A stretch of 14,028 nucleotides of DNA from Candidatus Moranbacteria bacterium CG_4_9_14_3_um_filter_45_14 (GTDB lineage Bacteria > Patescibacteriota > Minisyncoccia > Moranbacterales > UBA1568). Shown piece after piece: positions 6,375-13,367 of this stretch (position 1 is its first letter; the number at the start of each line of letters is the position of its first letter). The notes under the pieces were generated by a model. It worked only from the letters and a program-made list of their open reading frames with translations, was not told the DNA's origin and made no database searches. The stretch is taken from assembly GCA_002790675.1 (NCBI GenBank), contig PFVP01000063.1, forward strand, positions 1-14,028. Reading direction: 5' to 3'. The position numbers were made by a program, and so were the translations under genes.

Positions 6375-7007
6375 TTATTTCGAGTAATATTCGACAACCA
6401 TCTGAGCATCGACTCGTACGCCAACGTCTTCACGTCCTGGTATCGCAAGCACCTTGCCGATCTGTTTCTCCGCATCGAGTGACAGCCAATGTGGCACATC
6501 TTTCTTATTCTTCAACAGTTCTTCCTGATTTTTGAAAAATTGCTTTTCTTTTTTGCTTTGCTTGAGAGAGACGACATCGTTGACACGGATTTCATACGAA
6601 GGGATATTCACGCGCACTCCGTTTACTGAAAACATATTGTGACTCACGAGTTGTTTGGCCTGGGCGCGGGAAGTAGCGAATCCGAGACGATAGATGACAT
6701 TATCCAAACGACGTTCCAGACGGGAAAGCAACTGATCTCCGGTGATACCGGGAATCTTGCGAACTTCATCGAAATGATGACGGAATTGACGCTCCATAAC
6801 ACCATAGAGACGCTTGATCTTCTGTTTCATAGCAAGCTGTCTCCCGAATTCACTGCCACCGCGTGATGGGGTGTGACCGTGGATACCGGGGGCATACGGT
6901 CGGCGTACCATAGCACATTTCGGCGACAAGCAACGATCTCCCTTGAGGAAGAGTTTCTCGCCAGCACGACGACAGAGTTTGCATTTGGAATCAATATTAT
7001 TTGGCAT
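6375..7007 (-). CDS. rpsD: Small ribosomal subunit protein uS4, zinc-binding form
   Basis: 210 aa, full length. The N-terminus carries four cysteines, C9, C12, C26 and C31 (SKCKLCRRAG...GDRCLSPKCA), the zinc-binding arrangement seen in Thermus S4. The core follows: LYGVMERQFRHHF, LLSRLERRLDNVIYRLGFA and the S4 RNA-binding domain SRAQAKQLVSHNMFSVNGVRVNIPSY, ending in the usual VVEYYSK. S4 nucleates 30S assembly on 16S. It lies between rpsK (49-bp gap) and rpoA (18-bp gap), as in the E. coli alpha operon; in Bacillus rpsD is elsewhere. In E. coli S4 represses this operon; whether that occurs here is unknown. Confidence 0.97.
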   Translation of the reverse strand: MPNNIDSKCKLCRRAGEKLFLKGDRCLSPKCAMVRRPYAPGIHGHTPSRGGSEFGRQLAMKQKIKRLYGVMERQFRHHFDEVRKIPGITGDQLLSRLERRLDNVIYRLGFATSRAQAKQLVSHNMFSVNGVRVNIPSYEIRVNDVVSLKQSKKEKQFFKNQEELLKNKKDVPHWLSLDAEKQIGKVLAIPGREDVGVRVDAQMVVEYYSK

Positions 7008-7056
7008 AGTTCTTTTTCATTGAGTCAGTTTGCGGTTTCTCTCTATTCGAGGACTG

Positions 7057-7515
7057 CTAGATACGACGCGGACGATGCGGACGACAACCATTGTGCGGAA
7101 TAGGCGTGATATCCTTGATACCGATCAGATTAAATCCGTTGTTTGACAGAGCGCGGATAGAAGCTTCCCGTCCTTGCCCGACACCTTTGACGAATACTTC
7201 CAATTCCTGAAGGCCATATTTCTTCACTTTTTCAGCGACATCCGCGACTACCTGAGTGGCGGCATACGGAGTCGATTTCTTGGCACCCTTGAAAGAAAGA
7301 TGCCCAGAGCTTGACCAACCTAACACAGCACCATTCAGGTCAGCAATTGTGATGATCGTATTGTTGTAGGTACACTGAATGCTGGCTCGTCCTTTCAGAA
7401 CTTGACGCTTCGATTTCTTGACTTTTTTGACAGCGGTAACATCAGCGGATTCCTCCGTTGCTGGCTTCTCTCCCTCTCCGACTTGAGCGAATGTTTTTTT
7501 CACCTCTTCTTCCAT
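7057..7515 (-). CDS. rpsK: Small ribosomal subunit protein uS11
   Basis: 152 aa against about 129. The conserved core starts near residue 42 (GRASIQCTYNNTIITIAD) and includes GWSSSGHLSFKGAKKSTPYAA, EVFVKGVGQGREASIRAL and the C-terminal DITPIPHNGCRPHRPRRI. The first ~40 residues form an unusual extension: an acidic half (MEEEVKKTFAQVGEGEKPATEE) followed by a lysine-rich half (KKVKKSKRQ). S11 binds the 16S platform near the E site. The gene is preceded by a 76-bp gap holding two small hairpins on the minus strand and followed by rpsD after 49 bp. Stop is TAG. Confidence 0.97.
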   Translation of the reverse strand: MEEEVKKTFAQVGEGEKPATEESADVTAVKKVKKSKRQVLKGRASIQCTYNNTIITIADLNGAVLGWSSSGHLSFKGAKKSTPYAATQVVADVAEKVKKYGLQELEVFVKGVGQGREASIRALSNNGFNLIGIKDITPIPHNGCRPHRPRRI

Positions 7516-7591
7516 AATTCATTTTCACTGACTTATACTGTTTTTTCCCCGATTGCTCCTTCTGTGCGAGCACTACATCAACCGGTAGATG

Positions 7592-7981
7592 TTATGTCTT
7601 GTCAGATGATTTCTTGCGTCCACTGCCCATCGTTTTTCGAGTATTCCCACGCACCGTACGTGTATTGGTCTTCGTACGCTGACCACGAGATGGAAGCCCT
7701 TTTTGATGACGAATACCGCGATAACAACCGATTTCTTTCAAACGCTTGATATCATTTTTGACTATATGACGCAATTCTCCTTCGACACGAAGTTTCTTCT
7801 CGATCAGATCACGCAAACGATTGGCATCTTCCGCCGTGAGATCTTTGGTCCGTGTGTTTACATCAATCGTCAGTTCTTTGAGAGTCTTCTGGCTCGCAGA
7901 AAGACCGATACCATAAATGTAGGTCAAAGCGATTTCTATTCTCTTATTATCTGGAATGTTGATTCCGGCAATTCTTACCAT
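7592..7981 (-). CDS. rpsM: Small ribosomal subunit protein uS13
   Basis: 129 aa, slightly longer than E. coli S13 (118). Family blocks are clear: MVRIAGINIPDNKRIEIALTYIYGIG at the start, the helix-hairpin-like LTAEDANRLRDLIEK, VEGELRHIVKNDIKRLKEIGCYRGIRHQKGLPSRGQRTKTNTRTVRG, and a basic tail TMGSGRKKSSDKT. S13 sits in the head of 30S and bridges to 50S; its tail contacts P-site tRNA. It follows rpmJ by 24 bp, the standard order. Stop is TAA. Confidence 0.97.
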   Translation of the reverse strand: MVRIAGINIPDNKRIEIALTYIYGIGLSASQKTLKELTIDVNTRTKDLTAEDANRLRDLIEKKLRVEGELRHIVKNDIKRLKEIGCYRGIRHQKGLPSRGQRTKTNTRTVRGNTRKTMGSGRKKSSDKT

Positions 7982-8005
7982 AAAGTATTGAAACAGGATG
8001 TTTTA

Positions 8006-8119
8006 TTAGCCTTGGCGTTGCTTATGCTTCGGCGTGATACAAATGACAAACACCTTGCCTCGGCGCTTGACGATTTTGCAGTGAACACAAATTTTCTTTA
8101 CTGAAGCTCTTACTTTCAT
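8006..8119 (-). CDS. rpmJ: Large ribosomal subunit protein bL36, zinc-binding form
   Basis: A 37-residue gene. It begins MKVRASVKKICVHCKIVKRR and ends with a KHKQRQG tail. The zinc ligands C11, C14, C27 and H32 are all present, so this is the C+ form of L36. It lies between infA (38-bp gap) and rpsM (24-bp gap), the canonical place. L36 is a late-assembling protein at the base of the 50S peptidyl-transferase region. Confidence 0.97.
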   Translation of the reverse strand: MKVRASVKKICVHCKIVKRRGKVFVICITPKHKQRQG

Positions 8120-8157
8120 AAATTCTTTTCAACTTTCTCAAAAACAATCTGCTTGTA

Positions 8158-8379
8158 TTATTTATTGCGAAGAATAATTCTCCCTTTGCTCAAGTCATAA
8201 GGACTCATCTCAAGCGTCACGCGATCTCCAGGCAGAAGACGGATGTAATGCACGCGCATACGACCGGAAATATGAGCCAAAACCTCGTGACCATTATCGA
8301 GACGAACACGAAAAGTAGTGCTCGGCAGAGTTTCCAAAACTTCTCCTTCGACTTTAATCAATTCATTATCTTTTCCCAT
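8158..8379 (-). CDS. infA: Translation initiation factor IF-1
   Basis: 73 aa, the normal length (E. coli 72). It is a single OB fold of the S1 type: MGKDNELIKVEGEVLETLPS, then FRVRLDNGHEVLAHISGRMRVHYIRLLPGDRVTLEMSPYDLSKGRIILRNK, matching the family's G.V.E.LP...F.V.L.NG...A..SGKMR...I.. pattern. IF-1 occupies the 30S A site during initiation. The reading frame is open upstream to an ATG at 8406, but the ATG at 8379 is chosen because a GAGAGGG Shine-Dalgarno lies 6 nt before it and the protein then has family length. It is first in the operon behind the 8544-8571 promoter; secY, adk and map, which often precede infA, are absent. Confidence 0.96.
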   Translation of the reverse strand: MGKDNELIKVEGEVLETLPSTTFRVRLDNGHEVLAHISGRMRVHYIRLLPGDRVTLEMSPYDLSKGRIILRNK

Positions 8380-8441
8380 ATATTGCCCTCTCTGTACGAT
8401 GCACAAAATTCAAAAAACCGGCTTCGCCTTGACAGCAACAA

Positions 8442-8511
8442 AAAAAGAGGAGTGTTGTTTCTTGTAAGCAAACCTCATTCGTGAAATACGGCTGATGGTT
8501 GTCCTCTCTTT
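8442..8511 (-). promoter_or_regulatory. Hairpin in the infA leader, possible attenuator
   Basis: In the minus-strand leader AAAGAGAGGA (8511-8502) pairs with TCCTCTTTTT (8451-8442): 10 bp with one G-U around a 50-nt loop. The 3' arm runs into a seven-T tract. Inside the loop, GGTT (8474-8471) can pair with AACC (8500-8497). A stem next to a T-run between promoter and first gene suggests conditional termination, but much of the T-run lies in the stem, so this is weak. Confidence 0.3.
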
Positions 8512-8543
8512 CAAATCTATACAATTTTTCAAAATGTAGTCTT

Positions 8544-8571
8544 ATTGTAGCAGGTATTTTATTCTTGTCAA
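8544..8571 (-). promoter_or_regulatory. Promoter of the infA-rpsI ribosomal operon
   Basis: On the minus strand: TTGACA (8571-8566), a 16-bp spacer ending in TGC, and TACAAT (8549-8544), i.e. a consensus -35 plus an extended -10. The leader to infA is about 158 nt. It makes the ribosomal operon independent of the isoprenoid genes upstream. Confidence 0.8.
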
Positions 8572-8647
8572 CACCAAAGCAGACTGATACTGGCTGATAT
8601 TACCTTTTCCATATGAATTCCAAGAAATCTCACTCGAATTCCCCTCT

Positions 8648-9376
8648 TTATCGACCAAAACGACGGCTTCGTGAAGCATAATCGATGAGTGCCTCCCTCA
8701 GGGATGCTTCATCGAAATCCGGGTAATATTTCGGGGAAAAATAAAACTGCGTATTGGCGATATCCCACATCATAAAACCGGCCGAAAGGTGTGGTTCCCC
8801 TCCTGTGCGGATGAGAAGGTCGACAGGAGGGAGATCGCTCGTCATCAGATTCTTTTTGATCATTTCGTCGGTTACCTTGTCTCCTACAGGCAGGCCTTGC
8901 GCTATTTTTTGGATAGCCTGACGCATATCATCATCCCCACTATAAGCCAAGAAAAAATTCAAAAAATGCTTGTCATAATTTTTCGTAGCTAGGATGCAGT
9001 CGTGCATTATTTTCTTGAGCGAGACAGGAAACTGCTCTTCCCACCTACCGATGAAACGGATCTTCACTTGATCTTTGTGGATATCGTCGCTTTCGAGCAA
9101 TCGCTTGAAATATGTCTCATAAATACGCAGGAGCGCTTTGCTCTCTAACACCGGTCGTTTCACCAAATTTTCCAAAGAAGATCCCCAAAAAGAGATTTCT
9201 TTCGCGCCTAAACGCTTCGCTTCGCGAATAAGCTTTTCCGTATTCTGCGCGCCTGCCTCATGGCCTTCCCACGGTTCGAGACCTCGATCGGTCGCCCATC
9301 TCCGATTGCCATCTGGAATGATGACGAAATGACGTGGCAGTTCTGTCGGTTTAATTATCGATTCCTGTTGAGACAT
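8648..9376 (-). CDS. uppS: Isoprenyl (undecaprenyl) diphosphate synthase, cis-prenyltransferase
   Basis: 242 aa, usual length. It condenses IPP in cis onto an allylic primer to make the C55-type lipid carrier for cell-envelope polymers. Motifs: HFVIIPDGNRRWA (16-28) with catalytic D22; GHEAG (38-42); FWGSSLENLVKRP (63-75) where FSTENW..P is typical; AYSGDDDMRQA (144-154); and DLLIRTGGEPHLS (186-198) before FYFSPKYYPDFDE. R190, E194 and S198 match E. coli R194, E198 and S202, but the position of E. coli R200 is H196, and SNFLLWQ is replaced by SAGFMMWD. It follows the trans-prenyl synthase by 11 bp, and that enzyme probably supplies its primer. The start at 9376 gives the family-typical distance to the DGN motif. 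Confidence 0.93.
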   Translation of the reverse strand: MSQQESIIKPTELPRHFVIIPDGNRRWATDRGLEPWEGHEAGAQNTEKLIREAKRLGAKEISFWGSSLENLVKRPVLESKALLRIYETYFKRLLESDDIHKDQVKIRFIGRWEEQFPVSLKKIMHDCILATKNYDKHFLNFFLAYSGDDDMRQAIQKIAQGLPVGDKVTDEMIKKNLMTSDLPPVDLLIRTGGEPHLSAGFMMWDIANTQFYFSPKYYPDFDEASLREALIDYASRSRRFGR

Positions 9377-9387
9377 AAGTACGAAGA

Positions 9388-10464
9388 TTAATATTCACGT
9401 TCCATCATATACTCTGTGATAGAAAAAAGAAAGTCATAGGCACGAGGATCAAGTTTGTTTTGTATCTCATTGAGTGCGTGTTTTCCTTCCTCAATGTATG
9501 CCTTCGCAAGCTCTTTGGTACCATCGAATGCACCGGTAACCCGTATAATTTCCCGAAACTCCTCTATATCCTCCTGTCTCAGGTTACTGCCAAGAGTAAG
9601 TAAAGCTCTGATGCGTTTTTTCTGTTCTACTGTTCCATCTCGGAGTACCCGAGATACGAGCAATGTTACTTTGCCTTCCTCTATATCGGATCCGATAGGT
9701 TTACCAAACCGTTTCGCATTCCCGAAAATCCCGAGAATATCATCTTGAATCTGAAAAGCGATTCCGAGAGGGATGGCGTAGGCAGTGAATCCATCCAACA
9801 TCTCTTTCGATGCTCCGGCAAGAAGTGCTCCGAGATAGAGTGGCCCTTCAACGGTATATTTCGCCGTTTTGTTCCTGTACATATCGAGGATTTCTGTTTC
9901 ACTCGCTTCCCCCATATATTCCATATAGATATCTCGTGCTTGTCCTATGACGGTGAAAGAAACGATGTCCTGTACTTTCGAAAGGGCTTTGAATTTCTGC
10001 TCCAAAGGAAAAGCGGAAGAGAAAATAATATCATTGCCGAAAGCACCGAGCATATCACCGATGATGATCGCCATAGCGTTTCCGAAATGTTCGACATCTT
10101 TTCCGCGAAACAAAATCTTTCCAATATCGGTATAGTGCTGATGAAGAGTGGCGATACCGTGGCGCGTATCATCCTGATCGATGATATCATCGTGAACAAG
10201 AAGAAAGGCGTGAATCAATTCGACACTCATAGAAGTATCAAGTATCTTTTCTTCCTCCGTACCGCCCGCACCCAGATACCCATAATACATAAAAGCAGCT
10301 CTGAGCCGTTTCCCTCCGGCCAATATGAATTCGCGTGAATACCGCAGTGCGTCCGCCACAAAAACATCTTCTTTCTGTGCCCTTTCAATGGCACTATCAA
10401 AATACGCCCCGATTTTCGGATCGAGACGCTCCTTGAATGCCTTCAGTTCTTCCTCAATATGCAT
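9388..10464 (-). CDS. All-trans polyprenyl (likely geranylgeranyl/farnesyl) diphosphate synthase
   Basis: 358 aa, class I trans-prenyltransferase. Motifs in order: GGKRLRAAF (50-58); the first Asp-rich motif HDDIIDQDDTRHG (91-103) with D92, D93 and D96; GQARD (174-178); KTA (199-201); the second Asp-rich motif FQIQDDILGIFG (237-248) with D241 and D242; and GKPIGSDIEEGK (254-265). The residue five before the first Asp is F87, the aromatic position that in archaeal-type GGPP synthases limits chain length, so a short product (C15-C20) is inferred. It heads a unit with uppS and so likely makes the primer for the cis enzyme. The start at 10464 has an AAGGAG Shine-Dalgarno just upstream and lies about 30 nt behind the predicted start of transcription. 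Confidence 0.92.
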   Translation of the reverse strand: MHIEEELKAFKERLDPKIGAYFDSAIERAQKEDVFVADALRYSREFILAGGKRLRAAFMYYGYLGAGGTEEEKILDTSMSVELIHAFLLVHDDIIDQDDTRHGIATLHQHYTDIGKILFRGKDVEHFGNAMAIIIGDMLGAFGNDIIFSSAFPLEQKFKALSKVQDIVSFTVIGQARDIYMEYMGEASETEILDMYRNKTAKYTVEGPLYLGALLAGASKEMLDGFTAYAIPLGIAFQIQDDILGIFGNAKRFGKPIGSDIEEGKVTLLVSRVLRDGTVEQKKRIRALLTLGSNLRQEDIEEFREIIRVTGAFDGTKELAKAYIEEGKHALNEIQNKLDPRAYDFLFSITEYMMEREY

Positions 10465-10500
10465 ACTCCTTCATTTACAAGTGTCAGAAACAATAGAGAA

Positions 10501-10529
10501 AGTATACCAAGAAAAAAATTCAAAAACAA
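10501..10529 (-). promoter_or_regulatory. Promoter of the prenyl synthase-uppS unit
   Basis: On the minus strand: TTGTTT (10529-10524), a 17-bp spacer ending in TGG, and TATACT (10506-10501), an extended -10. The start would be about 30 nt before the ATG at 10464. The remaining gap up to 10615 holds only a palindrome, AGGCCTCCTAGGAGGACC on the minus strand, with no T-run. Confidence 0.65.
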
Positions 10530-10615
10530 GTCTCAATCTCAGCTTTTAGACCTGTTCCACCAAAATACAGGATGGTCCTCCTAGGAGGCCTGAAGACTTC
10601 TTAAGCAAAAAAATA

Positions 10616-11332
10616 TCAAAACTGCAAGAACTGCTGGTATTTCATATACAACTCATATGTGGCACGCAGATCCCGTGCATTGTAGCGGGCGATATCGGTG
10701 CTCTTGCCGTTTTCAAACAAAGCCTTCACATCATTACCATCCACGCCCTGTGCTTTGGGGCTTTCTATGCCGAAGGCTCGACACCAGAGATGCAAGCCAC
10801 CTTTTCTCCGTAAAGCTCCATAAAAAGTGAGTTGATCAAAAAGATCGATATGCCGTGCATTGCTTGGCTGAACATTGAGATAACGGTTGGCAAGGAGGTT
10901 CTTGCTCGGACGGATGCCGTGCACCGCGGAACGTACCATAAGAAATGGTACATCGAATTGCCGGCCATTGAATGTCACGAATGTATCATATTTCTCCGCG
11001 ATATCCCAAAGCTTCTGAAGCATCTCTTTTTCATTCATCACTGTAAATCTATAACCATTTTCTTCGAAACTTTTCTCCTCTTTTGTGGGAGATGACTGAA
11101 AATAAACCGCCCCTTTCTCACGTTCTCCGTCATAGATGCCGACAGCCACGATCTGCCCCGTCAGTGGTGAAAATCCCATACCATTTTTCACGTCTGCCAG
11201 TGCCGACGCAGAGTCCCCGCTCCCCTCTGATTCTCGTTTAATCCAACGTGTCAAAACATCCTGACTGGTTTCATCAAGCGTATCAAAATCCTCTCCAACC
11301 GTTTCGATATCAAAAATGAGGGTATGTCGCAT
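10616..11332 (-). CDS. DEDDy-type 3'-5' exonuclease (PolB exonuclease-like)
   Basis: 238 aa, soluble. It carries the DEDDy signature: Exo I LIFDIETVG with D8 and E10; Exo II TFNGRQFDVPFL (120-131) with D127; and Exo III RYNARDLRATYELY with Y217 and D221 in the Y-x3-D spacing. The layout and the LTGQIVAVGIYDGE strand resemble the predicted 3'-5' exonucleases related to the proofreading domain of family B DNA polymerases (PF10108). No polymerase domain is attached, so it acts as a free nuclease, presumably in DNA repair or RNA/DNA end trimming. It starts 6 bp after the 114-aa gene and is probably translated from the same message. Stop is TGA. Confidence 0.88.
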   Translation of the reverse strand: MRHTLIFDIETVGEDFDTLDETSQDVLTRWIKRESEGSGDSASALADVKNGMGFSPLTGQIVAVGIYDGEREKGAVYFQSSPTKEEKSFEENGYRFTVMNEKEMLQKLWDIAEKYDTFVTFNGRQFDVPFLMVRSAVHGIRPSKNLLANRYLNVQPSNARHIDLFDQLTFYGALRRKGGLHLWCRAFGIESPKAQGVDGNDVKALFENGKSTDIARYNARDLRATYELYMKYQQFLQF

Positions 11333-11338
11333 AGAGGT

Positions 11339-11683
11339 TTATCGTGACGAGCGATTTCTAAAAATGAGGAATGATCGTACGAGTTCATCGATATTCTTCT
11401 TCTGTATGATCGCCTCACTATCATGCTCCTCGACATAGGAAGCGAGAGCCGATTTTCCTTCTTCACTTTCATACCATTGTTCAAATTCTTGCCCGTATGT
11501 TTCGATTGTCTTCTCTCGTTCCAATTCCGGCACGTCCTCCTCATCGGGATGTCGGTTATGATAGTCAAGATTGGCGAAATAAAGCTGTACGACATTCTTA
11601 GCCAGCATAAATTTTTCTTTCCTCTTTGTCTCACCATCATCCGGAAGTGAGGGGTTCTGAATCGGATATTCGATGCTATTCAT
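11339..11683 (-). CDS. Hypothetical 114-aa charged protein
   Basis: I do not recognise this protein. It is hydrophilic and mostly helical in appearance, rich in Glu, Lys and Asp (HNRHPDEEDVPELEREKTIE, FEQWYESEEGKSALASYVEE), with no membrane segment or Cys pair. The frame is open upstream to an ATG at 11782, but that would run back through the intrinsic terminator at 11724-11756, so the ATG at 11683, 24 nt after the predicted start of transcription, is preferred. No Shine-Dalgarno is visible. It is 6 bp ahead of the exonuclease gene, so a partner role with that nuclease is possible but unsupported. Confidence 0.65.
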   Translation of the reverse strand: MNSIEYPIQNPSLPDDGETKRKEKFMLAKNVVQLYFANLDYHNRHPDEEDVPELEREKTIETYGQEFEQWYESEEGKSALASYVEEHDSEAIIQKKNIDELVRSFLIFRNRSSR

Positions 11684-11713
11684 ATATTTCGTATAAAACG
11701 CTTTATCACTATT

Positions 11714-11722
11714 ATTGTAACA
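11714..11722 (-). promoter_or_regulatory. Extended -10 promoter for the 114-aa/exonuclease unit
   Basis: The minus strand reads TGTTACAAT (11722-11714), an extended -10. The -35 region is occupied by the T-run of the preceding terminator and shows no good hexamer, so the call rests on the extended -10 and on position. Confidence 0.4.
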
Positions 11723-11723
11723 C

Positions 11724-11756
11724 AAAAACAAAAAACTCCCCGACCCGAAGGTGGAG
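11724..11756 (-). terminator. Intrinsic terminator downstream of the 436-aa protein gene
   Basis: On the minus strand CTCCACC (11756-11750), a TTCG tetraloop, GGT (11745-11743), a 3-nt bulge and GGAG (11739-11736) form the stem, followed by TTTTTTGTTTTT (11735-11724). It ends the transcript carrying the 436-aa gene and its ~240-nt 3' region. Confidence 0.7.
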
Positions 11757-11995
11757 GGTTTTCGTTCAATTTGTAGCCCCAAGGGGGTCGGACGACCTGC
11801 GTTCCGCCAATTGGCGGATACGCTCTATAGGGTTTCCACCCTCTAGCCCCAGAACAAGTCTGGGTCACCCCAAACGGGCAAACAAATGTTTCCTCCACCT
11901 CGGCGATGCCTTAGCGAGACGGTCCGACTCCCTGTCTGCCGACAGGCAGGCTTTCTTGTCCGATTTCCCTTGGGCGATAACCAGTTATTCTGAGA
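11757..11995 (-). repeat. Hairpin-rich noncoding stretch, possible degenerate repeat element
   Basis: No credible gene. It holds several inverted repeats: 11803-11818 (TCCGCCAATTGGCGGA), inside a longer imperfect one with GCG/CGC ends; 11931-11936/11941-11946 (CCTGTC/GACAGG); a CTCG/CGAG pair near 11910; a CCAGA/TCTGG pair near 11850; and GGGT/ACCC near 11830. Imperfect inverted repeats bound it: 11774-11795 reads TAGCCCCAAGGGGGTCGGAC, and 11977-11955 on the minus strand reads TCGCCCAAGGGAAATCGGAC. This suggests a ~200-bp MITE-like or REP-cluster element in the 3' region of the 436-aa gene. No match to RNase P, tmRNA or SRP RNA could be seen. Confidence 0.45.
11772..11791 (+). repeat. Direct repeat copy C of the tRNA-Glu 3'-end-like sequence
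   Basis: TGTAGCCCCAAGGGGGTCGG. It shares TGTAGCCC.AAGGGG...TCG with copies at 13409-13429 and with the tRNA-Glu 3' end at 13551-13570. The match stops where the tRNA T-arm would continue, so it is not a tRNA. Confidence 0.55.
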
Positions 11996-13306
11996 CTATT
12001 TCGTTTTACAATTCAGGCTTTTATAAGCAGGCTGTTTAACTTCTAGCGATGAAACCATTCTGAATCTGCTCAGAGTCACTTCCGATGGTGTTCCACTACG
12101 ATTGGCGAATGAGATCATCAGCGGGGCATCAATTCCTGTATCAACACCAAGGGTTTTTGTCCAAACGTCGGTTTCAATAAAGTCACCCGCTTTAGGCATA
12201 GCAAACCCATAGTTTAAGAGGAGCTTATTGTCTGAAAACACGGATACGTTGTCTTTTCCTGCGATTCCTTGAAAATTTAAACAAAATTGGATCGCATATG
12301 TATCTTTGGGAATAATGAAGTTCCTGAAAATACCCGTACTTTCACCAAGAGCATTAAGTTTTATATTAATTGCCTGTTCCGTTTTATCTAAAAATGAAAC
12401 TGTTGTCTGAGTAATGGATACGTTTTTTTCTGTTGGATCACTTGAAAATCGTCCGTCCCAGTCTGTAAGCAAGCTGGAGAGTGGTTTATTCCCTCCCGCT
12501 GTAGAGTTCTGCGTAATCGAGGTTGGTTTTAGGTCTTTATTTGCTTCTCTTTTTCTTTCTTGATCTATCTTTTCTATTTGTTCTTGTAGTTTTCTGATAT
12601 TGTCTGAAAAGGAACCTGTAAGAGCATCTGCTATCTTTTGATCAAAATGCTCTGGTGTTGCTACATAGACAAACCCAACTCCAACTGGGCTCGCCTTTTC
12701 TGATGGGAATCCTTTCGCAAGAGTAGAATATATATAATGGATTTGATTGTCCTGATTATACTCAAAGACAAATGCTGGCGCACCATCATAACTTAGCTCT
12801 TTTTTTGTGAAATTTATGATACCGGATTGTTTTTCAATCTTCTGAGCGATATCAAGGTAATAATTGCGAAACTCTGGTAAATATTTTTCTCGATCAGTCG
12901 CAAATGAGTACATAAATGCCCCAGAAACAATAATATATTCATCTACCCCTGATTTGTCTATAGGTAACCTGGGGTATTCGTTATTTCCACTCCTAAAGCT
13001 GACCGCAGATAAATTTCTTTCTGGAACAATAATGATGTCTCCAACTGAAGTGTCTTCTCCTTTTGATATGTATACTTTCCAACCATTAGGATATGAAAAT
13101 GTGAAATATCCTTTCGGGTGAACAAATCTTTCGAAAGATTCGGGAGCTGTTCCCGTGTTTCGTTTTTCGACCGATGTTCCAACTGCGCTTGAAGATATTT
13201 TTGTTTTTATGTCTTTTCCCATCAACAAAAAATAGCTAACGCCCACAAGTGCAATAGTTGAGAGTGTACCAAATCCCATCGCATAAAAAAACTTTCTACT
13301 GACCAT
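11996..13306 (-). CDS. Membrane-anchored extracytoplasmic protein of unknown function
   Basis: 436 aa; not recognised. Residues 9-29 are a hydrophobic segment after MVSRKFF, without a lipobox, so it is probably a signal anchor with the rest outside. Residues 58-230 form a first domain starting FERFVHPKGYFTFSYPNGWKVY, loosely like PsbP/DUF1795-type beta folds. A short charged helix follows (IRKLQEQIEKIDQERKREAN, 236-255), then a linker, and a second beta-rich domain from about 275 (LLTDWDGRFSSD ... LNFQGIAG ... PLMISFANRSG) like a beta-sandwich binding module. The coding sequence is visibly more A/T-rich and less regular in codon use than its neighbours. It stands alone between two terminators and two tRNA-3'-like repeats, which hints at acquisition. 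The start ATG lies behind an extended TATAAT promoter; there is no Shine-Dalgarno, only an A-run. Confidence 0.8.
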   Translation of the reverse strand: MVSRKFFYAMGFGTLSTIALVGVSYFLLMGKDIKTKISSSAVGTSVEKRNTGTAPESFERFVHPKGYFTFSYPNGWKVYISKGEDTSVGDIIIVPERNLSAVSFRSGNNEYPRLPIDKSGVDEYIIVSGAFMYSFATDREKYLPEFRNYYLDIAQKIEKQSGIINFTKKELSYDGAPAFVFEYNQDNQIHYIYSTLAKGFPSEKASPVGVGFVYVATPEHFDQKIADALTGSFSDNIRKLQEQIEKIDQERKREANKDLKPTSITQNSTAGGNKPLSSLLTDWDGRFSSDPTEKNVSITQTTVSFLDKTEQAINIKLNALGESTGIFRNFIIPKDTYAIQFCLNFQGIAGKDNVSVFSDNKLLLNYGFAMPKAGDFIETDVWTKTLGVDTGIDAPLMISFANRSGTPSEVTLSRFRMVSSLEVKQPAYKSLNCKTK

Positions 13307-13332
13307 TTTTTTGTTTCATTGAATATGTAATT

Positions 13333-13361
13333 ATTATATCACACAGTAATACCTCGGTCAC
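13333..13361 (-). promoter_or_regulatory. Promoter of the 436-aa protein gene
   Basis: On the minus strand: GTGACC (13361-13356, 4 of 6), a 17-bp spacer ending in TGA, and consensus TATAAT (13338-13333), an extended -10. The leader is about 20 nt. Confidence 0.7.
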
Positions 13362-13367
13362 GAGTAA

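Noticed and set aside
8158..8406. Upstream start for infA at 8406
   Set aside because: It would add nine residues not found in IF-1 and would bury the good Shine-Dalgarno in front of the ATG at 8379.
9745..10338. Open frame on the plus strand (197 codons) inside the prenyl synthase gene
   Set aside because: Antisense shadow of a gene with all catalytic motifs.
10570..10590. AGGCCTCCTAGGAGG palindrome as a terminator for the exonuclease gene
   Set aside because: No T-run follows it on the minus strand; kept only as an unexplained inverted repeat.
11757..11995. A known structured RNA (RNase P, tmRNA, SRP RNA) or a second tRNA
   Set aside because: The GGTGGAAACCC-like and CCCCTTGGGG pieces recall RNA motifs, but none of the conserved cores of these RNAs nor a cloverleaf could be found.
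11626..12039. Plus-strand and minus-strand open frames across 11626-12039
   Set aside because: They cross a terminator, palindromes and the ends of two real genes; the stretch is better explained as noncoding repeat DNA.
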